DNA of 39,148 bases, from the NCBI GenBank assembly GCA_021325035.1, contig JAJPHW010000145.1:1-39148 (forward strand). The letters run 5' to 3'. The position numbers and the translations under genes are program-made. Shown piece after piece: positions 8,971 to 16,980 of this stretch. How positions within the stretch are numbered: the stretch's first letter is position 1; every line of letters begins with the position of its first letter. This stretch comes from Terriglobia bacterium (GTDB lineage Bacteria > Acidobacteriota > Terriglobia > Terriglobales > Acidobacteriaceae). The notes under the pieces were generated by a model that saw only the letters and a program-made list of their open reading frames with translations, was not told the origin of the DNA and did no database searches.

Positions 8971-11895
8971 CTACCCCAGTAAGCTCTCCACCACGCCGTA
9001 AACCTCGCCCAGCGCGGCATCCAACGCACCGGGGTCTTTGCCGCCAGCTTCGGCGAGGTCGGGACGGCCTCCGCCTTTGCCGCCGACCTTCTGCGCAATC
9101 GGGGAGATTACTTTGCCAGCTTGGATTTTCGACGTGAGGTCTTTGGTGATGCCGACGATCAGAGACACGCTGCCATCATTCGCCGAACCGAGAATGACAA
9201 CTCCTGACCCGACTTTGTCGCGCAGTTGATCCACCAAAGTCCGCATCTGCTGGCGTTCGAGATTATCGGCGCGGTGCGCCAGAACTTTCACGCCACGCAC
9301 TTCTTTGATTTTGTCTTCGATATGCGCAGCATTTGATGAAGCTGACTTCATGCGAACCTGATCGAGTTCCCGCGCCAGGCGCTTGATCTCCGCGTCTTTC
9401 TTTTCCAGTTCGGCTATCAATGCTTCCGCAGGAGATAAAACTTCCTCGGGTGCCCCACCCTTTCGCGTTTTTTGCGAAAGGGTGGGCGCTGCAAAACCGG
9501 CCACGACTTTTTCCAATTGATGATCTTTCCTGAAATGTTCGAGCGATCCTACGCCAGTGACCGCCTCAATGCGGCGCACTCCAGAAGACACGCTGCCTTC
9601 TTTTAAAATTTTGATCAGGCCAATTTCGCCAGTCGCGCCAGTATGCGTGCCGCCGCATAGTTCGGTCGAAAAGTCTCCTATCTTGATGACCCGCACACGC
9701 TCGCCGTATTTCTCCCCGAAGAGCGCCATCGCTTTGTATTCGTTGATGGCGACATCAATCGGCACGTCGGGAATGACCTCGACCTTCACATTGCGCAGCA
9801 CTTCTTTGTTGATGAGGTCTTCAATGTCCTGCAATTCTTCGTCTTCCACGCCGGTAAAGTGCGAAAAATCAAAACGGAGATGATTCGGCGCCACCAGCGA
9901 TCCGGCCTGCTTTACATGCTTGCCCAGCACTTCGCGCAGGCCAGCTTGCAACAGATGCGTCGCCGTGTGATTGCGCATCGTGGCCTCGCGAATATCAGCG
10001 TTGACGACAGCATCCACTTTTTGTCCCACGCGAATTGCCTGTTTGGCTAGAACCTGATGCGCCCGCACGCCCTGAATGGGCGCGTAGCAGCCCTTCACTT
10101 CGGCTACGACTGTGTTGTGGTCGTCGCTGTAAAACCATCCCTTGTCGCCGACTTGCCCTCCTGCCTCGGCATAGAACGGCGTGTGATCAAGAATAACTTC
10201 GCCTTCTTGCCCCGGCTTTAATTCCTGCGCGCCCTGTCCATCGCGAATGATAGCCAAGACTTCACAATTTTCCGATCGCGTCTGTGTGTAACCTTCAAAC
10301 TCCGACTTCGGTAATTTTTGATACGCGGGATTGGCCGTCTGCTTGGCCGCGCCTTTCCAGGAAGCGCGTGCTATAGCTCGCTGCTCCGACATCGCCTCGT
10401 CAAAGCCATGTCGTTCAAACTCGATACCACGATCGCGTGCGATATCGTCAATGTAGTCCGGGGGTAGGCCAAAAGTGTCATACAGCATGAACGCATCCCG
10501 GCCAGATATTCGCAGCGGCGTTCCTTCTGCATCACGCCACCCGTTACGAAATACATTCGCGCGTTCAACTCCAAACTTGTTCGATACAAACGTAAATAAC
10601 ACACTCTCGTCGTTTGTCTTCGCGGCTTCTCGTAGCACTTGCGACAAAGCATCCTTAATGTCTGGACGATCTGCTTCCAATTGACTGATGAGCGAACCTT
10701 GTACATCCCGAATCGGCTGTTTTGCGAATGACTCGAACAATTCGAGACCCTGTGTCAAAGTATTAGCAAATCTGGTCTCTTCAACATGAATCGCCTTCGC
10801 CACCCGCTCCGCCGTCTCCTTCAACTCCGGATAGGCGTCCTGCATTAAATCACGCACCGCAAAAACCATCTCGTTTAGAAATGGCTTTGTCTGTCCAAGT
10901 AATCGCCCGTGCGTAATCGCACGGCGAATAATCTTGCGCAGTACATATCCGCGGCCTTCGTTCGAGGGCAGCACTCCATCAGAAATCAAGAACGTAGCTG
11001 CCCGCGAATGATCGGCAATCACGCGCAAAGATGCAGCCGATTTTGTGTGCGCCTCTTTGTCCAATTCTTTCTTCAGCGAAGTTCCCGTCAGCTCGGCAGC
11101 TTTTTTAATCAGCGGCGTGAACAAATCTGTGTCGTAATTTGAAATCACGCCCTGCAATACCGACGCGACGCGTTCCAACCCCATGCCCGTATCAATCCAA
11201 GGCTTGGGGAGCGGATTCAGTTTGCCGCTGGCATCGCGGTCGAACTGCATGAACACAAGATTCCAAATTTCGACGAAGCGTCCGCAATCGCAGGTAAAAG
11301 CGCAATCGGCGTGGCCCTGATCACTCGCCGCCGGGCCCATGTCGTAGTGAATTTCGCTGCATGGCCCACACGGGCCGGTGTCTCCCATCTGCCAGAAGTT
11401 GTCTTTCGCGCCTAGCTCGAAAATGCGTTCTTTGGGCACGCCCTGCGTAATCCATAAGTCATGCGCTTCGGAATCTCGTGGCACACCGCCCTCGCCGTTA
11501 AAAACCGTGACATAAAGCTTGTTGGCATCGATCCCAAACCACTCCGGCGAAGTAATCAGCTCCCAGGCATATGCAATCGCGTCCTTCTTGAAGTAATCGC
11601 CAAAAGAAAAATTGCCCAGCATCTCAAAAAACGTGTGATGGCGGTTGGTGAATCCGACGTTCTCGAGGTCATTGTGCTTGCCACCCGCGCGCACGCACTT
11701 CTGCGAAGTCGTCGCCCGCGTGTAAGCACGCTTTTCGAGGCCAAGAAAGACGTCCTTGAACTGGTTCATCCCAGCATTGGTGAAGAGCAGCGTGGGGTCG
11801 TTGGCCGGAACTAGGGACGACGAATGAACCTCTTTATGTCCTTTTTGGACAAAGAAATCCAGGAATTTGCGGCGAATTTCAGAGCCTGTCAGCAT
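8971..11895 (-). CDS. alaS: Alanyl-tRNA synthetase
   Basis: A 974-residue class II synthetase charging tRNA-Ala. The catalytic N-terminus is plain ([46 protein letters not shown]). The editing domain has the HTATHLLQ zinc motif near residue 640 and [13 protein letters not shown] near 745, and a C-Ala coiled-coil region with DHHA1-like [12 protein letters not shown] follows. It is about 100 residues longer than E. coli AlaS. One extra block is at about 391-464, before [11 protein letters not shown]. Another is a short palindrome-encoded segment at about 802-817. No Shine-Dalgarno precedes the ATG, but TAAAAT lies 10 nt upstream. The order recX-alaS-KTSC resembles the recA-recX-alaS order of E. 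coli. Confidence 0.97.
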   Translation of the reverse strand: MLTGSEIRRKFLDFFVQKGHKEVHSSSLVPANDPTLLFTNAGMNQFKDVFLGLEKRAYTRATTSQKCVRAGGKHNDLENVGFTNRHHTFFEMLGNFSFGDYFKKDAIAYAWELITSPEWFGIDANKLYVTVFNGEGGVPRDSEAHDLWITQGVPKERIFELGAKDNFWQMGDTGPCGPCSEIHYDMGPAASDQGHADCAFTCDCGRFVEIWNLVFMQFDRDASGKLNPLPKPWIDTGMGLERVASVLQGVISNYDTDLFTPLIKKAAELTGTSLKKELDKEAHTKSAASLRVIADHSRAATFLISDGVLPSNEGRGYVLRKIIRRAITHGRLLGQTKPFLNEMVFAVRDLMQDAYPELKETAERVAKAIHVEETRFANTLTQGLELFESFAKQPIRDVQGSLISQLEADRPDIKDALSQVLREAAKTNDESVLFTFVSNKFGVERANVFRNGWRDAEGTPLRISGRDAFMLYDTFGLPPDYIDDIARDRGIEFERHGFDEAMSEQRAIARASWKGAAKQTANPAYQKLPKSEFEGYTQTRSENCEVLAIIRDGQGAQELKPGQEGEVILDHTPFYAEAGGQVGDKGWFYSDDHNTVVAEVKGCYAPIQGVRAHQVLAKQAIRVGQKVDAVVNADIREATMRNHTATHLLQAGLREVLGKHVKQAGSLVAPNHLRFDFSHFTGVEDEELQDIEDLINKEVLRNVKVEVIPDVPIDVAINEYKAMALFGEKYGERVRVIKIGDFSTELCGGTHTGATGEIGLIKILKEGSVSSGVRRIEAVTGVGSLEHFRKDHQLEKVVAGFAAPTLSQKTRKGGAPEEVLSPAEALIAELEKKDAEIKRLARELDQVRMKSASSNAAHIEDKIKEVRGVKVLAHRADNLERQQMRTLVDQLRDKVGSGVVILGSANDGSVSLIVGITKDLTSKIQAGKVISPIAQKVGGKGGGRPDLAEAGGKDPGALDAALGEVYGVVESLLG
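9454..9486. repeat. Palindromic repeat element inside alaS
   Basis: A perfect inverted repeat with 13-bp arms (CCCACCCTTTCGC at 9454-9466 and its complement at 9474-9486) encloses the loop GTTTTTT. It is in frame within alaS and encodes about ten residues ([10 protein letters not shown] and neighbours) between the editing and C-Ala domains. A related palindrome with the same GCGTTTTTTGCG-type centre lies between genes at 21696-21731. This supports a mobile or dispersed palindrome family rather than chance. Confidence 0.75.
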
Positions 11896-11905
11896 GAATA
11901 CTTTA

Positions 11906-11911
11906 ATTTTA
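11906..11911 (-). promoter_or_regulatory. Candidate -10 box of alaS
   Basis: TAAAAT on the minus strand ends 10 nt before the alaS ATG, with no Shine-Dalgarno between them. No good -35 box is visible at 16-18 bp, so the call is weak. If real, the alaS message is nearly leaderless. Confidence 0.3.
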
Positions 11912-11931
11912 GACGATAATCCAGAAAACCT

Positions 11932-11965
11932 TCACCACAGAGGACACGGAGTCCACAGAGCAAAC
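11932..11965. repeat. Dispersed CACARAGG-type intergenic repeat, copy 2
   Basis: ACCACAGAGGACACGGAG followed by TCCACAGAG, in the recX-alaS spacer (11896-12036). It is related to the copy at 167-199, with the same unit order and spacing. Confidence 0.5.
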
Positions 11966-12036
11966 AAATTGCATAAATTCGAAAATCTAACGATTAAGCG
12001 GAGCCGATGACCTGTGGCCCTCGGTGCCCGTTGCGG

Positions 12037-12576
12037 TCAAGGTTCCAGCGTTTCCTCTTCCAGTGCTCCTAGCACTTCCTCATCCACATCCCACTTCTTC
12101 AAGATCCCGAAAATCGTCTTCGACCCAAATCCCGCGCGCACCAACTGCCGAAACACTTTTGCCGCTGCTTTCTGATCTTTCGGCTTCATGATTCGCTTTT
12201 TCCGCAAATATTCCCGTGCCTGCTTTTCTTCATTGATTTCGTCGTAGGCTCCATCGATTGCTTCGGAGATCAAATCTCCGTGCACGCCCTTAATCTTCAA
12301 CTCGGTTTCAACCCGCCGCCGCCCAAACTTTTCGTTATCTCGCCTCGATGAACAGTACGTCCCGGCGTAGCTCGCGTCGTTCAGATATCCCTGATCTTTT
12401 AATTTGCGAATCACCAACTCGACCAGCGTTTGTCCATATTCGGTATCAATCTCAACACGCGGACGTAGTAGCCTTTTCAACTCCGCAACCGTGCGCATGC
12501 GCCGCCCCAGAGCGCCCACGGCGTATTCGTAAAGCTCGTTCTCAGTATCAAGCTTCCTAGGTTGCGGAAAAGACAT
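12037..12576 (-). CDS. recX: RecA regulatory protein RecX
   Basis: A 179-residue RecX-family protein, built of three-helix repeats that bind and modulate RecA filaments. Family features are YEYAVGALGRRMRTVAELKRLL at the start, LKDQGYLNDASYAGTYCSSR in the middle, KFGRRRVETELKIKGV, and the C-terminal RQLVRAGFGSKTIFGIL. The tail is very acidic (DVDEEVLGALEEETLEP). It lies upstream of alaS on the same strand, 141 bp away, echoing the recA-recX-alaS arrangement known from other bacteria, but recA is not in the window. Two GGTTACC boxes sit directly ahead of the start codon. Confidence 0.93.
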   Translation of the reverse strand: MSFPQPRKLDTENELYEYAVGALGRRMRTVAELKRLLRPRVEIDTEYGQTLVELVIRKLKDQGYLNDASYAGTYCSSRRDNEKFGRRRVETELKIKGVHGDLISEAIDGAYDEINEEKQAREYLRKKRIMKPKDQKAAAKVFRQLVRAGFGSKTIFGILKKWDVDEEVLGALEEETLEP

Positions 12577-12577
12577 G

Positions 12578-12594
12578 GGTTACCCGTGGTTACC
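12578..12594. promoter_or_regulatory. Paired GGTTACC boxes ahead of recX
   Basis: GGTTACC at 12578-12584 is repeated exactly at 12588-12594, a 10-bp period that puts both boxes on the same DNA face immediately upstream of the recX ATG. Each box is itself near-palindromic (GGTnACC). It looks like an operator, but I recognise no known LexA consensus in it. Confidence 0.35.
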
Positions 12595-12725
12595 TCTATA
12601 TTAAGCCTTTGTGAATCGCACAATTTGTCATCATCTTTTTACGTCTTTTTACTAAGCTTTTAGGTGACAACGGGAACCTAAGCGCGTCTATATCCGTATA
12701 AGAAAACAGGCAACAGGAGTGAGTC

Positions 12726-13091
12726 ATGCTAACGATTGATGTAGAGAAAACAGGGCAAGTCGCAGTAGTGAATTGCGCCGGACGCATTGTGCGCGGCGAA
12801 GAGGTCAGCACCCTTAAAAACGCCGTCGTCTCCGAGAAAAATATTCGTGTGATCGTACTCGACCTCTCGGAAGTCACCATGCTCGACGCCGGCGGACTGA
12901 CTGCGCTTGTTGTGCTGCACGAGTGGGCCATCAATCGCGGCGTGCGCATGCAGATCGTCAACCCGACAAAATTTGTTTGGGATGTTTTGAAGCTTACCGG
13001 CCTGAGCGCAGTGTTCGAAGTTTCCAGCTTCGACTACGCACTCTGGCTGCTCAGCGGCATGGAGTGCTCGCGATACGCAGCCACGTGCTGA
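12726..13091 (+). CDS. STAS-domain protein (anti-anti-sigma-like), lacking the phospho-serine
   Basis: A 121-residue single STAS domain of the SpoIIAA/RsbV fold: MLTIDVEKTGQVAVVNCAGRIV, VIVLDLSEVTMLDAGGL, then MQIVNPTKFVWDVLKLTGL. In classical anti-sigma-factor antagonists the loop reads D-S-S-G and the second Ser is phosphorylated. Here it is Asp54-Ala55-Gly56-Gly57, so kinase control by that route is not possible. CAGGAGTGA gives a good ribosome-binding site. Partners (a serine kinase or sigma factor) are not adjacent. The last 58 bp overlap tail-to-tail with the end of mtaB on the other strand. Confidence 0.9.
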   Translation: MLTIDVEKTGQVAVVNCAGRIVRGEEVSTLKNAVVSEKNIRVIVLDLSEVTMLDAGGLTALVVLHEWAINRGVRMQIVNPTKFVWDVLKLTGLSAVFEVSSFDYALWLLSGMECSRYAATC

Positions 13092-14434
13092 ACGACGCCA
13101 AGAAGCGCGTCATTTGTGCAATCGGTGATTTGCACGTGCAGCCACTGATTGGGCTTGTGATTTCCAGGGACGTGCAGTTTTAAATAGTTATCCGTCAGCG
13201 CTTCCGTGGATTGATCTTCTTTTGCTTGATGCTTGATGTCGAGCGTGATTGCTTCGATCGTTCTCCCAACAAATGACTCCATGAAAGCGTGTTTCTTCTT
13301 CGCAGCAATATCGCGCAGAATATGATTTCTTTCCCGCGCAATATGGACTGGAACCTGATTAGGCATTTTTTCTGACGTGGTTCCCGGACGCGATGAATAC
13401 GTAAAAACGTGGAGATAAGTAAACGGCAAGTCTTCGATCATTCTTCGTGTTTCGTCGAAATCTTCGTCCGTTTCGCCCGGAAACCCAGTCATCACATCGG
13501 CGCCAATTGCGGCGTCGGGCATCGCGGCACGAATCTTTTCAATCTTCTCGCGATAGTGCCACGGACGATATTTGCGATGCATCGCCCGCAGAATTTTGTC
13601 GCTACCCGACTGCATAGGAACATGTGCGTGTTTAGCAATGCGCGGAGAATCGGCGACGAGGGAGATTAACTCATCGCTCCAATCCATCGGCTCGACCGAA
13701 CTGATACGCAGTTTTTCCAGATCAGTTTCGTGGAGAATCATTCGCACAAGTTTTTCGAATCTGAACGGTTGAGGCAGATCTCTTCCCCATCGTCCGAGAT
13801 TGATTCCGGAAATGACAACTTCTTTATATCCGGCTGCGACCAGCGTATTCACTTCTTCCAGAATTCGCGGCAATGGCAGCGATCGGCTCTGGCCGCGTAC
13901 AGAAGGAATCACACAAAAAGAACAGCGGTTGTCACATCCATCCTGCAATTTGAGATTTGGTCGAGTCCGCGCATTTGGGGCATCGAACACCGGCGCGGCA
14001 AGCAATTCGGTGTGGGCAAAGATGTCTGAAACAAAAATACGATCAGTTGGAGACACAGAAGAAGCCAGGTTGGATAGGGGCACAAAATTAGATGCTTTTC
14101 GCTCGGTGGCAATTTCGGCCAATTGGTGCTTATGCGAATTCCCTATCACCCGCGTCACACCCGGAATCGCGGCAATCTCGTCAGGGGCTCGTTGCGCGTA
14201 GCACCCCGTGACAACAATCTGGCATGCAGGATTTCCCCGATGAATTTTCCGGATGGCAGCTCGCGCGTCCTGATCCGCCGATGCGGTGACGGTGCATGTG
14301 TTCAACACGACCACTTCCGCGTCTATTGCCGCTTCTGCGCGTTCCAAGCCTAATCCGCGCAATTGCTGCTCAATCGCAGCTCCATCGGCTTGCGTCGCCC
14401 GGCAGCCGAAATTTTGCACATAGAAGGTGGCCAC
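13034..14434 (-). CDS. mtaB: tRNA t6A37 methylthiotransferase
   Basis: A 466-residue radical-SAM methylthiotransferase that would convert t6A37 to ms2t6A37 in tRNAs. The N-terminal UPF0004 domain supplies three Cys (FGCRATQ, NTCTVT, TGCYAQ) for one Fe-S cluster. The radical-SAM core has CDNRCSFCVIPSVRG (CxxxCxxC), HVPMQSGSDKILRAMHR and GADVMTGFPGETDEDF. A TRAM-like RNA-binding tail ends the protein. The N-terminal motifs place it with MtaB rather than MiaB or RimO. It starts 9 bp after the pheT stop on the same strand, so it is the last gene of the infC-pheT operon. Confidence 0.92.
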   Translation of the reverse strand: MATFYVQNFGCRATQADGAAIEQQLRGLGLERAEAAIDAEVVVLNTCTVTASADQDARAAIRKIHRGNPACQIVVTGCYAQRAPDEIAAIPGVTRVIGNSHKHQLAEIATERKASNFVPLSNLASSVSPTDRIFVSDIFAHTELLAAPVFDAPNARTRPNLKLQDGCDNRCSFCVIPSVRGQSRSLPLPRILEEVNTLVAAGYKEVVISGINLGRWGRDLPQPFRFEKLVRMILHETDLEKLRISSVEPMDWSDELISLVADSPRIAKHAHVPMQSGSDKILRAMHRKYRPWHYREKIEKIRAAMPDAAIGADVMTGFPGETDEDFDETRRMIEDLPFTYLHVFTYSSRPGTTSEKMPNQVPVHIARERNHILRDIAAKKKHAFMESFVGRTIEAITLDIKHQAKEDQSTEALTDNYLKLHVPGNHKPNQWLHVQITDCTNDALLGVVQHVAAYREHSMPLSSQSA

Positions 14435-14443
14435 GGCAAATTC

Positions 14444-16498
14444 CTAAGCCCTTTGCGTCCCGCCAAGCGCTTCCAGCGCCTTCACAATTCGAGACGTCCA
14501 CTGCGTCACTTCTTCATCACGAAGAGTCCGTTCATTCGATTGGAACTTCACTCGCAGTAACAACGAATGTTTCCCGGCGGAAACCGAACCACCCCTGAAA
14601 ATCTCTACGGGAGCAATCTGGCGCAACTCTTTTAAACCCAACTCGCGCACTACCGCCGAAATCTTCCCAAACATGACAGCGTCATCGAAGATGAACGAAA
14701 AGTCTCTCTCGACCGCCGGATATTGTGACAACGCCTGATATCGCACTTGTTTCAAATCGTGCTGATAGAGACGGTTGAGATACAACTCAGCGATAAAAAC
14801 ATCTTGCTTGAGCTTTCGCGCACTGGCCACATCGGGATGAATCTGCCCAAACTCAGCCACCACAGCGCCATTCATCACCGCGCGGGCTGAACGCCCAGGA
14901 TGATAATAGTCCGCGGCGCTGGCTTCAAAGCTCAGATTTTCACATCCGAATTCTTCCAAGATGTCTTCAATGTCGCCCTTGAGATCGAAGAAATTTAACG
15001 CCCGCGTCGGCTTGTGCACGTTCGCAGATGTCGCCTGGCCAGTCGCTCCCAGGCAAATTCTCTTTAGTTGTTCCGCCGTTGTCCCTGCTTGTTGAAAAAC
15101 ATTTCCGCTCTCAAACAACCGAACATCGTCGCTTCCGCGATTTAAGTTGTAGGCCAGCATGTTTAACATGCCCGGAACGAGCGAAGTTCGCATCACTGAA
15201 GCTTCCGCGCTCAGCGGATTTTCTAGTTCCAGCGCCGGCATCGTCGAAAACTTCTTGGCATCTTCGTGTGAGATAAAGCTCAATGAAATTGTTTCGTCAT
15301 ATCCGAGAGCCAACAAGTCCGAGCGCAGCTTTTCGTCACGCTTTGCTTCGGGTAGCTCGATCACGGCTCCGACGTAGGCCGGCAGCGTATTGGCAAACTT
15401 GTCGTAGCCATGCATTCGCGCAATTTCTTCGATCAAATCGATCTCGCGCTCAATATCCAGGCGCCAACTCGGAATGGTCGCGGTGAATTCAGGCTCATCG
15501 CTGGGTTCCGCAGTCAAATCGAAACCCAGCCGCTTCAGCACCTGGACTATTTTATTCGCATCGATTTTCTCCCCCAGAATGCGATGGACTTCGCTCACTC
15601 GCAACGCCACGGGTGCCAAATCGAGCTGCCGTGCGACAACATCAATCTCATCGCCCTCAAGCTGACCGCCTGCTGACGCCAATATCTTTTGCGCCACGCG
15701 CGCGCACGCAACCGAAGTCGCACCGTAATCTGCACCGCGCTCAAAACGATGCGAGGCGTCGGTGTGCATCCCCAGCCGCTTCGAAGTTTTGCGGACGGTT
15801 GCCGGGTCGAACCAGGCCGATTCGATCAGGACATTTTTCGTACTCTCGGTGATCATGCTATCGAAGCCGCCCATAATGCCGGCGAGTGCTACCGGCTTCT
15901 TGGCATCAGCAATAATCACATCTTCCGTGGCAAGCTTCCGCTCGACCCCGTCGAGCGTTTTCAGCGTTTCGCCAGCTTTTGCCCGCCGGACGATAATTTT
16001 GCCGCCTTCAAGTTTGTCCAAATCAAATGCATGCGTGGGATGTCCCATTTCCCATAGCGTGTAATTCGAGGCGTCGGCGACATTGTTAATCGGCCGCTGA
16101 TCCACGCTCATCAGCCGCTTCGCGATCGCATCAGGGGATGCCTTAATCTTTACGCCCCGAATTACGCGCGCGGTATACCGTGCACAACCGTCAGCATCTT
16201 GAATTACAACGGGAAAAGCTCGCGTGGCGCCGGCGCCCTCGGCCGCCTTTGTCTTCGTCAAATCCCAATCTAAAGGCTTCAGCGGCACGTCGTACAATGC
16301 AGAGCACTCGCGCGCGATTCCGTAGTGATTCATAGCATCGGGACGGTTGGTCGTGATCTCCATTTCGAAGACCGTCGCGTCGCCCTCGCCACTAACGCCT
16401 TCAACGGCGATTCCGGCAAGCGTGAGTTCATCCGCGAGCCGGTGATTGTCCACCCGCAGATCAACGAATTCTCGCAACCATTGGGGAGAAATTTTCAT
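14444..16498 (-). CDS. pheT: Phenylalanyl-tRNA synthetase beta subunit, short form without the tRNA-binding OB domain
   Basis: A 684-residue beta subunit of the (alpha-beta)2 enzyme charging tRNA-Phe. After the B1 start (MKISPQWLREFVDL) the sequence jumps from GIAVEGVSGEGDATVF straight to EMEITTNRPDAMNHYGIARE. The B2/EMAP-like OB domain of about 110 residues present in E. coli PheT (795 residues) is absent. The B3/B4 editing region, B5 (SEVHRILGEKIDANKIVQVL), the catalytic-like core and the C-terminal FDX-ACB anticodon-binding domain (SQYPAVERDFSFIF to the end) are all present. The reading frame is intact, so this is a domain loss rather than damage. Its ATG overlaps the stop of the preceding gene (ATGA). 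Confidence 0.95.
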   Translation of the reverse strand: MKISPQWLREFVDLRVDNHRLADELTLAGIAVEGVSGEGDATVFEMEITTNRPDAMNHYGIARECSALYDVPLKPLDWDLTKTKAAEGAGATRAFPVVIQDADGCARYTARVIRGVKIKASPDAIAKRLMSVDQRPINNVADASNYTLWEMGHPTHAFDLDKLEGGKIIVRRAKAGETLKTLDGVERKLATEDVIIADAKKPVALAGIMGGFDSMITESTKNVLIESAWFDPATVRKTSKRLGMHTDASHRFERGADYGATSVACARVAQKILASAGGQLEGDEIDVVARQLDLAPVALRVSEVHRILGEKIDANKIVQVLKRLGFDLTAEPSDEPEFTATIPSWRLDIEREIDLIEEIARMHGYDKFANTLPAYVGAVIELPEAKRDEKLRSDLLALGYDETISLSFISHEDAKKFSTMPALELENPLSAEASVMRTSLVPGMLNMLAYNLNRGSDDVRLFESGNVFQQAGTTAEQLKRICLGATGQATSANVHKPTRALNFFDLKGDIEDILEEFGCENLSFEASAADYYHPGRSARAVMNGAVVAEFGQIHPDVASARKLKQDVFIAELYLNRLYQHDLKQVRYQALSQYPAVERDFSFIFDDAVMFGKISAVVRELGLKELRQIAPVEIFRGGSVSAGKHSLLLRVKFQSNERTLRDEEVTQWTSRIVKALEALGGTQRA

Positions 16499-16950
16499 GG
16501 CTCAATCGTTTCTCCGGGCAAAAAATGCTCGTGTTTCGAGCGGTATGCAGTCTCGCCTTTCCATGCAAGATCGGCATCCATGCCAGCGAGGTGAATGAAC
16601 GAGTTCCATTCAGTGACGAAGAAACTTTGTACAAACGAACCCTTAGGCAATACGGAAAGCAGGCCGGAATTTAAACTTTGTTTCATGTCACAAGCTGCAA
16701 CGCGCATGCTCGCGGCTTTAGTAAAGGGGTAGCTCGGGTCAGGAGGTTCGATAACTGCGAACAGCAATCCGGATATCTCCAAAGAACCCTCTTTGTAAGC
16801 TTCGCGCCTGGCGGGGGGCGCGTCGAAAGATCCAACGAACACAAACAATTCCAACGTCGCTTTTCGTTGAACATAGTCGATCATAATTAAGCGCACTTCC
16901 GCATCGTGAAAACCGTTCGGCAGCGTGCTCTCAATTTCTTCTATCGTCAT
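16495..16950 (-). CDS. Unknown protein encoded between pheS and pheT
   Basis: A 151-residue protein that I do not recognise. It starts MTIEEIESTLPNGFHDAEVR, continues with beta-strand-like segments (MIDYVQRKATLELFVFVGSF, ISGLLFAVIEPPDPSYPF), and has no signal peptide or membrane segment. The phrase LPNGFHDAEV followed by beta strands is seen in small uncharacterised or immunity-type proteins, but this is only an impression. Its TGA stop overlaps the pheT ATG in an ATGA, giving translational coupling. It starts 30 bp after pheS. It has no EMAP/OB signature, so I cannot claim it replaces the missing PheT domain. Confidence 0.8.
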   Translation of the reverse strand: MTIEEIESTLPNGFHDAEVRLIMIDYVQRKATLELFVFVGSFDAPPARREAYKEGSLEISGLLFAVIEPPDPSYPFTKAASMRVAACDMKQSLNSGLLSVLPKGSFVQSFFVTEWNSFIHLAGMDADLAWKGETAYRSKHEHFLPGETIEP

Positions 16951-16980
16951 ACGCAGCGCCAGGTAATAACTAAACCCTCT

